DNA from: Desulfobacteraceae bacterium
Lineage (GTDB): Bacteria > Desulfobacterota > Desulfobacteria > Desulfobacterales > Desulfobacteraceae
Length of the DNA: 5,261 bases
Direction of reading: 5' to 3'
NCBI GenBank assembly: GCA_011390435.1
Contig: JAABSK010000198.1
Location: 1 to 5,261, forward strand
The notes beneath the pieces were generated by a model. It searched no databases. It worked only from the letters and a program-made list of their open reading frames with translations, and was not told the origin of the DNA. Every line of letters starts with the position of its first letter. Position 1 is the first letter of the stretch. Below, piece by piece: positions 1 to 5,261 of this stretch. The position numbers and the translations under genes are program-made.

Positions 1-346
1 GAATATGTATGCCGGAATAGTCGGTATCTACACCACAAACCTTAACAGTGATGGGTTTATTCTGGATCTGTTTCTTTTCCATGGCGGCCAGGGCCGTGCC
101 AAAAGGCTCTGGATCCATTACGCAGATCACGATCTCCGGCATGGCATGGGGCCATTCAATCAACCGGGCAAAATTGACGATAAAACCGGCTTTTACATAA
201 TATTCCTTATGGTTTTGAGGCTGAGCAAAAGAGGCAGGCAGGCATAAGCCCCATAACAGGATCAGGGTGCCCACTGTCCAAAAGCATAAACCCACCCGGT
301 CTGCTGAGACTTTCAAGGCCATGGCTGGTAGGGGCAGGCGTGCCAT
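1..346 (-). CDS. YfiR/DUF4154-family periplasmic protein (partial, C-terminus off the left edge)
   Basis: Seen: 115 codons are open on the minus strand from ATG at 346 to the window edge. The start is a basic N-terminus followed by a hydrophobic run (about residues 18-36) and a likely signal-peptidase site after ASFA (residue 41). Then comes the family-like block YYVKAGFIVNFARLIEWP (49-66), ICVMDPEPFG (74-83) and the IQNKPITV segment (94-101). Known: this arrangement (YxxKAxFxxNFxxxxxWP, then xCVxxxxPFG) is typical of DUF4154/YfiR proteins, small periplasmic proteins of about 180 residues. In Pseudomonas the member YfiR holds the diguanylate cyclase YfiN inactive. About 65-75 residues should be missing. 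The start overlaps the receptor stop as TGATG, with no Shine-Dalgarno visible, suggesting translational coupling. A second ATG at 322 (residue 9) would also leave a signal peptide. Cysteines are at 75 and 104. The ligand or partner cannot be told from this fragment. Confidence 0.9.
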   Translation of the reverse strand, partial: MARLPLPAMALKVSADRVGLCFWTVGTLILLWGLCLPASFAQPQNHKEYYVKAGFIVNFARLIEWPHAMPEIVICVMDPEPFGTALAAMEKKQIQNKPITVKVCGVDTDYSGIHI

Positions 347-2334
347 CAGAAACGAAACTTCATGCCCAGTTGCAGGTTGCGAGGGATTTCAGCATGATAT
401 GCCCCATTGAAAAGACTATCCATCTCTTTATGCCCCGGATCAAGCAAATTTTGGCCGAACAGAGAAATCTCGGCATTATCCGACAATGCCCAGGTAATTC
501 CCAGGTCCAGCCTCAGGTAGTCTGGAATTTTTGTGCCAAAGAACCGGTATGCATTGTTCCAGTAAAGGTGTGTATCAAAACTGATATGATCTGCCGCATC
601 CAGGTGCGCGTGAAGCTGAATCCGGCTGATATCGTTGTCTTCCCGGCTATGCCATGAGAGACCGTTCAACACAAATTCATTGTAAAGGTAGGCATAGGAC
701 CCGGTCAGGCTGAACTTGTCCAAAGGTTTCCAGGAGACGGAGAATTCCGTCCCATATGCGGTGATGCTGTTGTCATATGTGTTGAACACCTCCCATACTT
801 GCGGACCGGTCTGCATGGCATCGAGGTTTAACAGCCGGGAATAGTCATTGTAAAACAGGGCCAGTTCAAAGTCGATGCCTGAATTCGTCCTGATACGATA
901 TCCAGCCTCATAAGCAATCATCTCCTCATCTTTGAGTGGACCGATGGTATATTCGTGATATTCGTTCCAGCGATCCAGAAACAGGGTCCTGGGAGCCGCA
1001 TCCCTGAAGTCAGGAGGCCGCAAGGCTCTGGAAACGGAGAACCAGAGACGTTGATCCGGGGCCGGCTTGTACAGCATCCGCAGACTGGGATGAAAACCGC
1101 TTTTGGTGATCGTGTTATGTTCCACCTTGACACCCAGTGTCAGCCAGAATTTGTCTTCTATCAGGCTGATTTCATCTGAAACAAAGCCGTTATAATTATT
1201 CCACTGTTGTCTGGTTTCATGGAAGGTAATGCCATATCCGTCTCTGGGTGTAAATCTTGTGAACTTGTAACCGCCTCCGACAACAACATGGTGGCGTTGT
1301 CCAACATAAAAATCGACCTGAACATCGGAATAGAACTCTTCAATGCCGATGGAAAAGCTATCCTGATTATTGATGGTGCCATAGGCTTTGTCATTGTCAT
1401 CATAATGGATCAGCACCTTAAGGCTGGTATCATTGCCAAGCCAGGCGGTCCAGTCGGTTTTGATGAATTTTTCCTTGAGCACGTCATTATAATCTCCCAC
1501 CTGGTCATAATCTGTTTCACTGACTGCGGCTTCCAGAGTGAGGGTATGGTCTTGCCGAGGGTTCAGATCGATTCGAAAACCGCTTTTCCGCCGGGTCAGC
1601 TCATTGCCCAGAACCGGGCCGTCCGGATTGTCAAATGCGTCCAGCCAGGATCCCATAAAATACACCCTGTAAAATGCATTTTCGGAAAAAGCACCCCCCA
1701 GGCGGGTTTGCAGAATTTTTCCATTCCGGCTTCCCTGCGTCAGATCCAGCAGCACCCCCTGGGTCTTTTTCGGGGGTTGGGTGATGATATTGATTACACC
1801 ATCCACGGCATTGTATCCCCAGGATGTTGCCCCGGGTCCGCGGATAACTTCGATGCGGTCGATATCCTCGATCATAAAACTCTGGGCTTCCCAGTTGACT
1901 GTACCGGTATCCTGGGAAAAGATGGACCGCCCATCCACCATGACCAGCATCTTTCTTTGGCCCTCTATCGGCATGGAACGGGAAGACACAAAGGTGGTTG
2001 CTTCATTTGAACGCAGAACCTGTATCCCCGGGGCCAGACGAAGAATTTCAGACATTTCCTTCAAACCGGAGCGCTGTATGTCCTCCTTGCTGATGACGGT
2101 AATGGCCCCTGGTGTATCAAAAAGATTCTGAACATATCTGGCCATCGAGGTAACCTCTACAGCCATGAGATCCTCGATATCCATGTCAATGAACTTTTCC
2201 GGTTTGGGGCTTGCGGCAAAACCCACGCCGTAAAAAAAGACATAAAAGAATAACGCCGGCAGAAGTTTGAGTGATATGTATACAGGAGAGAGAATGGTTT
2301 TTTCAAACGTCCAAAAGTGAAAACAGCTTTTCAT
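346..2334 (-). CDS. TonB-dependent outer-membrane receptor
   Basis: A 662-residue outer-membrane receptor that would import a substrate using TonB/ExbBD energy; the substrate is unknown. Seen, numbered from the chosen start: a long signal peptide (1-41, hydrophobic LLPALFFYVFFYGVGFAA); the pre-plug segment DMDIEDLMAVEVTSMAR (about 50-66); a plug domain (about 75-188) with DTPGAITVISKEDI, a MLVMVDGRSIF block, IEVIRGPGATSWGYNAVDG and GVINIIT; then a barrel with SRALRPPDF (435-443) and GQNLLDP (627-633), ending in an aromatic strand LGMKFRF. The length and terminal Phe indicate a complete barrel. Start choice: ATG 2334 has GAGGAAGG six bases upstream and puts the signal peptide at the N-terminus. 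The longer reading from ATG 2406 adds 24 residues that do not look like a signal, although a weak GGGAG precedes it. It is the first gene of the unit with the YfiR-family gene, which overlaps its stop by one base. Receptors of this plug type next to DUF4154 genes are a recurring arrangement in Desulfobacterota and other proteobacteria (known from memory, not searched). Confidence 0.94.
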   Translation of the reverse strand: MKSCFHFWTFEKTILSPVYISLKLLPALFFYVFFYGVGFAASPKPEKFIDMDIEDLMAVEVTSMARYVQNLFDTPGAITVISKEDIQRSGLKEMSEILRLAPGIQVLRSNEATTFVSSRSMPIEGQRKMLVMVDGRSIFSQDTGTVNWEAQSFMIEDIDRIEVIRGPGATSWGYNAVDGVINIITQPPKKTQGVLLDLTQGSRNGKILQTRLGGAFSENAFYRVYFMGSWLDAFDNPDGPVLGNELTRRKSGFRIDLNPRQDHTLTLEAAVSETDYDQVGDYNDVLKEKFIKTDWTAWLGNDTSLKVLIHYDDNDKAYGTINNQDSFSIGIEEFYSDVQVDFYVGQRHHVVVGGGYKFTRFTPRDGYGITFHETRQQWNNYNGFVSDEISLIEDKFWLTLGVKVEHNTITKSGFHPSLRMLYKPAPDQRLWFSVSRALRPPDFRDAAPRTLFLDRWNEYHEYTIGPLKDEEMIAYEAGYRIRTNSGIDFELALFYNDYSRLLNLDAMQTGPQVWEVFNTYDNSITAYGTEFSVSWKPLDKFSLTGSYAYLYNEFVLNGLSWHSREDNDISRIQLHAHLDAADHISFDTHLYWNNAYRFFGTKIPDYLRLDLGITWALSDNAEISLFGQNLLDPGHKEMDSLFNGAYHAEIPRNLQLGMKFRF

Positions 2335-2340
2335 GACAGC

Positions 2341-2348
2341 CCTTCCTC
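2341..2348 (-). promoter_or_regulatory. Ribosome binding site deciding the receptor start
   Basis: Minus-strand GAGGAAGG lies six bases before the ATG at 2334. It is the strongest Shine-Dalgarno match near the 5' end of the receptor gene and supports 2334 over the in-frame ATG at 2406. Confidence 0.6.
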
Positions 2349-2470
2349 TTTTCGATGTGCGTGATGGAAAAAAGATAAAGCCGGTAAAACTCGAATCCAC
2401 AACCATTTCTCCCTGGTGATGTTTGGTGAAGATACAGAATAAACATTTTCATTTCCACCTCTCTGGCACC

Positions 2471-2488
2471 TGTGTTTTCTTGTGTTTT
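2471..2488. repeat. Tandem TGTGTTTT direct repeat, 10-base period
   Basis: TGTGTTTT occurs at 2471-2478 and again at 2481-2488, one DNA helical turn apart, within the predicted leader of the receptor transcript. It could be a regulator contact site or chance in a T-rich stretch. No functional evidence. Confidence 0.25.
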
Positions 2489-2562
2489 GATGCCTCTCGG
2501 TTGCTGCTCTGAACCTATTTTGTCTCAGAAAGGGCAGGCCCGATTATCAATGCATGGCACTC

Positions 2563-2591
2563 AATATAAAAGGCCTTAATGCATAGGTCAA
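2563..2591 (-). promoter_or_regulatory. Sigma70-like promoter for the receptor/YfiR unit
   Basis: On the minus strand a -35 box TTGACC (2591-2586, 5 of 6 to consensus) is followed by a 17-base spacer and a -10 box TATATT (2568-2563, 5 of 6). Transcription would start near 2555-2558 and run leftwards into the receptor gene. Spacing and both boxes are close to ideal, making this the best promoter match in the spacer. A GGGC-AG-GCCC dyad (2532-2541) sits roughly 15-25 bases downstream of the predicted start and could be an operator (inference). Confidence 0.6.
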
Positions 2592-2601
2592 CCGATTTTT
2601 G

Positions 2602-2617
2602 TGGTAATAATTTCCCA
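2602..2617. promoter_or_regulatory. Imperfect palindrome between the two -35 boxes, candidate operator
   Basis: TGGTAA-TAAT-TTCCCA has half-sites matching in 5 of 6 positions as an inverted repeat. It lies between the outward-facing -35 boxes at 2586-2591 and 2636-2641, where a dimeric regulator could affect both promoters. The match is imperfect and could be chance in AT-rich DNA. Confidence 0.25.
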
Positions 2618-2635
2618 TATTCGATTCATTAATGC

Positions 2636-2665
2636 TTGACAGAGAGTCCTTTTCAGTAATAACAT
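2636..2665 (+). promoter_or_regulatory. Sigma70-like promoter for the diguanylate cyclase gene
   Basis: A perfect -35 box TTGACA (2636-2641) is followed at 18 bases by TAACAT (2660-2665, 4 of 6 to TATAAT). The start would be near 2672, giving a leader of about 140 bases before the ATG at 2816. The -10 is weak, which would suit an activated or low-level promoter (inference). Confidence 0.45.
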
Positions 2666-2671
2666 TTTTAA

Positions 2672-2698
2672 CATTCATTCAAGACAGCAATGAATGAA
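2672..2698 (+). repeat. Inverted repeat at the predicted cyclase transcription start
   Basis: TTCATTCA (2674-2681) and TGAATGAA (2691-2698) are perfect 8-base complements; a register-shifted pairing CATTCATT/AATGAATG (2672-2679 and 2689-2696) is equally good. It overlaps the predicted transcription start, so it could be a protein-binding dyad or a weak AT-rich hairpin at the mRNA 5' end. Confidence 0.35.
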
Positions 2699-2734
2699 AT
2701 CCGGTTTCGGGCTGCACAGATTCGTACCGTGACG

Positions 2735-2753
2735 CAGTCATATAAAGTGACTG
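2735..2753 (+). repeat. Inverted repeat CAGTCA-N7-TGACTG in the cyclase leader
   Basis: CAGTCA (2735-2740) pairs perfectly with TGACTG (2748-2753) around the seven-base loop TATAAAG. It lies 62 bases before the cyclase start codon. It could be a small leader hairpin or an operator downstream of the promoter. No U-run follows, so it is not an intrinsic terminator. Confidence 0.35.
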
Positions 2754-2798
2754 GAGCTGGATTGAGAATAATCAAGCCATAGACAGACATCCCTAAAG

Positions 2799-2805
2799 AA
2801 AGGAG
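2799..2805 (+). promoter_or_regulatory. Ribosome binding site of the diguanylate cyclase gene
   Basis: AAAGGAG ends ten bases before the ATG at 2816. It is a good match to the anti-Shine-Dalgarno sequence, with slightly long spacing, and supports 2816 as the start. Confidence 0.7.
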
Positions 2806-2815
2806 TTAAGATTCT

Positions 2816-4798
2816 ATGGTGAACCGCCTGAACTCCGGCCAGACAAATCAATATGCCCGGATACTTTTAGAGATTTCCCATGCCGTCAATACCATTGACA
2901 ATCCTGCTGAGTTTTATATGGCGGTTTGTGCATCTCTGAAGCATAATTCAAACTTTGAAGTGCCCATATTAGCCACTTGCCGTAATGAAACCGATGTCGA
3001 CATCATTACGGATATGACAAGTGACGTGCTGGAAAATCAGGGAAAACAGAAAGACGCGGAGAAAAACCGGTCATTGATTCTTCGGGTAATCAATTCGGGT
3101 GCCCTCATGGTGTTTGATGATACTGATGTAAAAAAAATGTCCCGAAATCAGGCAGATCACCTTATTCGATCCGGCTGCAGGGAATGGATCGGAGTACCGA
3201 TATTGATCGCGGAAAAGGCTTGGGGGGCCGTGGTTGTGCAAAACCATCGCGATTCAACGCTGATCAAGACCCGGGATCTGGATCTTCTGGCTGCCGTGGC
3301 CGACCTGGTCGGTTTTTTTATTGAACGCCTGCAGCTCAGGGTTGCTTTGAAGCAGAGCAATGAGATCGGTGAAGTGCTGCGTGAAATTACCCGGGCCATT
3401 CACAGTTCCGATACCCTGGATCGTCTGTTCAAGACGATTCACCAAATCCTGGGGCGTATTATGGATGTTTCAAATTTTTTTATCGGTGTCTATGAAAAAA
3501 AGGATAACAGCATCTCCTTTCCTTTTTTTATCGATGAGTATGATGATCTGTCCATCTGGGATGCAGCCTATTTGAAGACCAATTCTCTGACTTATGAAGT
3601 ATTCAAGGCACTGAAACCGGTCCTCTTTAAAACACAGGATTTAGAAATTTTTAAACAACGGAATCGTGTGCTGGGAACCCTGCCAAAAATCTGGCTGGGA
3701 ATTCCTTTGATGACCAAGACTGAACCCATCGGAATATTGGTTGTCCAGCATTATGCAGACCCAGATGCATTTGATCAGAAGGATGTGGACCTGTTATGTT
3801 CTGTATCTGAGCAGATTGCCTTGGCCATTGACCGGATGCGTTCTGAAGATCTGTTGAAAAAAAGTGAAGAAAACCATCGCCTCCTCGTTGAAAATGCTGT
3901 GGAGGGTATTTTCCAGACCACACCGGATGGCCGGATTCTATCTGCCAACCCCTCTTTTTTAAAAATTTTCGGGTTTGGGTCATATGAAGAACTCACATCC
4001 CGTTTCAGCGATATTGCTAAACAGCATTATGTAGACCCTGAAGACAGAGAACGGTTCAAAACCCTTGTTGAGAAGGAAGGAAAGGTCAAGGATTTTGAAA
4101 CACAGCTTTTAAGAAAGGACAACACCCCCATCTGGGCTTCCCTCAATGCCAGGGCTGTCAGGGATAATGCGGGGGTGCTGATCTATTATGAAGGATTCCT
4201 GCAGGACATCACCGAACGTAAACAAGTAGAGGAAAAGCTTTACCAGCTATCCATTCATGATCATCTGACGGGCCTTTACAACAGACGGCATATTTTTGAT
4301 CGCCTGCATGCCATGATGGAGGTAGATCGGCGTGAAATCAGAGATTTCTCCTTTTCCATCATTGACCTGGATCATTTCAAGAACATCAACGATACCTATG
4401 GGCATCAGGCCGGAGATTTTGTTCTGAAAGAGTTTGGAGAGATCCTTTCCGAAAGCTCCAGACCCTATGATCTGGCAGGGCGTTATGGTGGCGAGGAATT
4501 CGTGCTGCTCGCCATGAATATTGATATTGAAAAAACCGCTGATTTGCTTGAACGGTTCAGGAAAATCATTAAGGGCCATGTTTTTTATTACAACGGAACC
4601 CCTATTTCCATCACCTTCAGTGCCGGGGTTGCCAATACAGGTGAAACAGGGCTGGGAAAGACCGTGGAAAATCTCATTCGAAAAGCCGATGACCGTCTCT
4701 ATCTTGCCAAGAATTCAGGGCGGGATAGAATCGTGATTACCGAAACATATGAAAAGGGTTTCTGGATGAATACCACTCCATCATCCAGCACACCCTGA
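2816..4798 (+). CDS. Soluble diguanylate cyclase, GAF-GAF-PAS-GGDEF
   Basis: Makes cyclic di-GMP from two GTP in the cytoplasm; the 660-residue protein shows no signal peptide or membrane segment. Domains: GAF1 about 12-175, GAF2 about 183-340, PAS about 350-468 ([21 protein letters not shown]-terminal [13 protein letters not shown]), a short linker helix, then GGDEF about 475-642. The catalytic domain has [10 protein letters not shown] (482-491), metal-binding Asp517 in [11 protein letters not shown], Asn525 and Asp534 for GTP, and the signature RYGGEEF (GGEEF 558-562). The product-inhibition site RxxD is intact as R549-P-Y-D552, at the spacing seen in PleD. No EAL or HD-GYP domain is present. 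An active, feedback-inhibited enzyme is therefore expected. The two GAF domains start with similar helices (ILLEISHAV and VLREITRAI), suggesting an internal duplication; their ligands are unknown. Start at 2816 follows AAAGGAG. Odd point: the last 15 or so codons, after ITETYE, are antisense to a histidine-kinase remnant and form a non-family tail rich in Thr, Ser and Pro. Confidence 0.95.
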   Translation: MVNRLNSGQTNQYARILLEISHAVNTIDNPAEFYMAVCASLKHNSNFEVPILATCRNETDVDIITDMTSDVLENQGKQKDAEKNRSLILRVINSGALMVFDDTDVKKMSRNQADHLIRSGCREWIGVPILIAEKAWGAVVVQNHRDSTLIKTRDLDLLAAVADLVGFFIERLQLRVALKQSNEIGEVLREITRAIHSSDTLDRLFKTIHQILGRIMDVSNFFIGVYEKKDNSISFPFFIDEYDDLSIWDAAYLKTNSLTYEVFKALKPVLFKTQDLEIFKQRNRVLGTLPKIWLGIPLMTKTEPIGILVVQHYADPDAFDQKDVDLLCSVSEQIALAIDRMRSEDLLKKSEENHRLLVENAVEGIFQTTPDGRILSANPSFLKIFGFGSYEELTSRFSDIAKQHYVDPEDRERFKTLVEKEGKVKDFETQLLRKDNTPIWASLNARAVRDNAGVLIYYEGFLQDITERKQVEEKLYQLSIHDHLTGLYNRRHIFDRLHAMMEVDRREIRDFSFSIIDLDHFKNINDTYGHQAGDFVLKEFGEILSESSRPYDLAGRYGGEEFVLLAMNIDIEKTADLLERFRKIIKGHVFYYNGTPISITFSAGVANTGETGLGKTVENLIRKADDRLYLAKNSGRDRIVITETYEKGFWMNTTPSSSTP

Positions 4799-4993
4799 TG
4801 GGCAATGACTTTGGCGGTATATCCGGACATAAACAAAATTTGGATGTCGGGATAAAGAACGGCTGAAACAGATTATCCAGGGTGGCCCTGTCCATGCCGC
4901 AACCATCGTCACTGACGGCCAGCAGGACAAAATCACCTGGGACAAATCCCTGCTGTCCAGTGTTCTGGGACTGGTGTTTTCAACGATGACACC
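4752..4993 (-). pseudogene. Remnant of a hybrid histidine kinase (ATPase piece joined to receiver-domain end)
   Basis: Read leftwards, three frames in turn give one family. Frame 1 (4993-4952): GVIVENTSPRTLDS, like the strand before the ATP lid in PAS-type kinases. Frame 2 (4955-4854): QQGFVPGDFVLLAVSDD, then [17 protein letters not shown], a HATPase_c segment with its DxGxGM motif and the start of the EPFF(TTK) motif. Frame 3 (4854-4752): [17 protein letters not shown], then [18 protein letters not shown], the C-terminal third of a receiver domain with its conserved T/S and K-P. The join at about 4854 skips the rest of the ATPase domain (FTTK, GTGLGL), the linker and the first two thirds of the receiver, well over 100 residues. 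No start, dimerisation helix or stop of its own remains. It cannot make a kinase. It fills the gap between the convergent cyclase and TrkA-type genes and overlaps the cyclase 3' end by 47 bases in antisense. Assignment rests on motif recognition; no search was run. Confidence 0.87.
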
Positions 4994-4994
4994 T

Positions 4995-5261
4995 CTATTC
5001 TGACACAGGGGGGTCTTTAGACTTGCCATTGTTAGGCTGGTTTTTATTCCATCTTTCTTTCAAATCGCTGAGATTTTTGCTGTGGGTCAAAATGACAATC
5101 TCATCATCTTTTTTCAACTTGGTTTCATCGCGCGCCAGTATAAACTCCCCATCGCGATAAAAGCAAACAACCTTGGCATTGTCCGGAAGATCGAGATCGA
5201 TGATTTTTTTTCCCTTTTCTTCATCCACTATGAAGGTAAAAAATCTTGCTTCTCCTTTAAT
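4995..5261 (-). CDS. TrkA-type potassium transport regulatory protein, C-terminal (RCK_C) end only
   Basis: Seen: the minus strand is open from the right edge (first codons I-K-G-E-A-R-F-F-T-F-I) to a TAG at 4997-4995, giving the last 88 residues; the N-terminus lies outside the window. An internal GTG at 5228 is not the start, because the family-like sequence continues upstream of it. The segment KIIDLDLPDNAKVVCFYRDG, then EFILARDETKLKKDDEIVIL and THSKNLSDLKERW, matches the TrkA C-terminal (RCK_C) fold, which binds small ligands in Trk/Ktr potassium-uptake regulators and RCK-gated potassium channels. The missing N-terminal part should be a Rossmann NAD(H)-binding domain. The last 17 residues after LKERW are a hydrophilic Asn/Lys-rich tail, and the stop codon lies two bases from the kinase remnant. 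Whether it is a stand-alone TrkA-like protein or a fused channel/antiporter cannot be seen here; stand-alone is more likely given the FxTFIVDE...LKERW pattern. Confidence 0.88.
   Translation of the reverse strand: MKGEARFFTFIVDEEKGKKIIDLDLPDNAKVVCFYRDGEFILARDETKLKKDDEIVILTHSKNLSDLKERWNKNQPNNGKSKDPPVSE

Larger units (their letters stand above)
2335..2815. other. Divergent intergenic region between receptor and diguanylate cyclase genes
   Basis: About 480 bases between the two divergent start codons hold no convincing gene on either strand. The middle part (about 2560-2700) is AT-rich and holds one sigma70-like promoter facing each way. The minus-strand transcript would have a leader of about 220 bases and the plus-strand transcript one of about 140 bases. 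I looked in both leaders for cobalamin-riboswitch and c-di-GMP (GEMM) riboswitch signatures and saw none. Short repeats and palindromes are listed separately. Confidence 0.85.

Noticed and set aside
340..657. Plus-strand ORF of 105 codons
   Set aside because: Antisense to the conserved C-terminal barrel strands of the receptor; no recognisable motif.
1207..2010. Plus-strand ORF of 267 codons
   Set aside because: It is wholly antisense to the receptor gene, whose plug and barrel motifs are clear; no ribosome site or family motif supports the plus reading.
2335..2560. Cobalamin or other riboswitch in the receptor leader
   Set aside because: TonB receptor genes often have one, but no B12-box-like or other conserved riboswitch core was seen by eye in the roughly 220-base leader.
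2690..2782. Possible 30-residue leader peptide (MNEIRFRAAQ...) upstream of the cyclase
   Set aside because: No Shine-Dalgarno before the ATG and no distinctive composition; open frames of this length are expected by chance.
4762..4788. Perfect 8-base inverted repeat CTGGATGA / TCATCCAG near the end of the cyclase gene, considered as a terminator
   Set aside because: It lies inside the coding region, has an 11-base loop and no T-run after it on either strand, so it is not a standard intrinsic terminator.
4937..4960. Hairpin CTGGGACA / TGTCCAG with one bulge, considered as a terminator for the TrkA-type gene
   Set aside because: It falls within the kinase-remnant codons and lacks an adjacent U-tract; only a short TTTT occurs several bases later on the minus strand.
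4753..5020. Plus-strand readings in the convergent gap ([15 protein letters not shown], then [17 protein letters not shown], then NDDTSILTQGG) that look like a frameshifted plus-strand gene
   Set aside because: They matched no family I know, whereas the minus strand of the same bases gives unmistakable HATPase and receiver motifs. The plus reading is the antisense shadow of the kinase remnant.
4781..5029. Minus-strand ORF of 82 codons through the gap
   Set aside because: Only its part from about 4993 to 4952 is in a real kinase frame; the rest is out of frame with the motifs. It is a by-product of the decayed gene, not an intact protein.

Overview
The window looks like chromosome of a Gram-negative bacterium, most likely a Desulfobacterota (Desulfobacter-type deltaproteobacterium). 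This is inferred from the style of the proteins: a TonB-dependent receptor followed by a YfiR-family gene, a GAF-GAF-PAS-GGDEF protein, and a hybrid-kinase remnant with the 'LFMSGYT...QKPFS' receiver ending frequent in that phylum. No marker gene fixes the taxon.

Layout. On the minus strand, positions 1-2334 hold a two-gene unit: a TonB-dependent outer-membrane receptor (346-2334), then a periplasmic YfiR/DUF4154-family protein (346 down to the left edge, incomplete). The two overlap by one base (TGATG). A non-coding spacer (2335-2815) separates them from a divergent plus-strand gene (2816-4798) for a soluble diguanylate cyclase with GAF, GAF, PAS and GGDEF domains, an intact GGEEF site and an intact RxxD inhibitory site. 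The spacer contains two back-to-back sigma70-like promoters, an imperfect palindrome between them, and inverted repeats in the cyclase leader. At the right edge, on the minus strand, is the C-terminal end of a TrkA-type (RCK_C) potassium-transport regulatory protein (4995-5261, continuing off the window).

The least expected item is in the roughly 200-base gap between the convergent cyclase and TrkA genes. Read on the minus strand in three successive frames, 4993-4752 encodes recognisable pieces of a hybrid histidine kinase: an ATPase-domain segment with the N/G1-type motif SDDGCGMD, joined directly to the last third of a receiver domain. Everything between them is missing. It is a decayed, internally deleted pseudogene. 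The last 15 or so codons of the cyclase are the antisense of this receiver remnant, so the cyclase appears to have acquired a new C-terminal tail.

How the genes may work together (inference): the receptor and YfiR-like protein probably form an envelope sensing/uptake unit linked to signalling. The cyclase has no membrane segment, so it cannot be held directly by a periplasmic YfiR in the way YfiN is. The direct partner, if there is one, is more likely encoded beyond the left edge. Linkage of the cyclase would then be through shared divergent regulation or c-di-GMP output.
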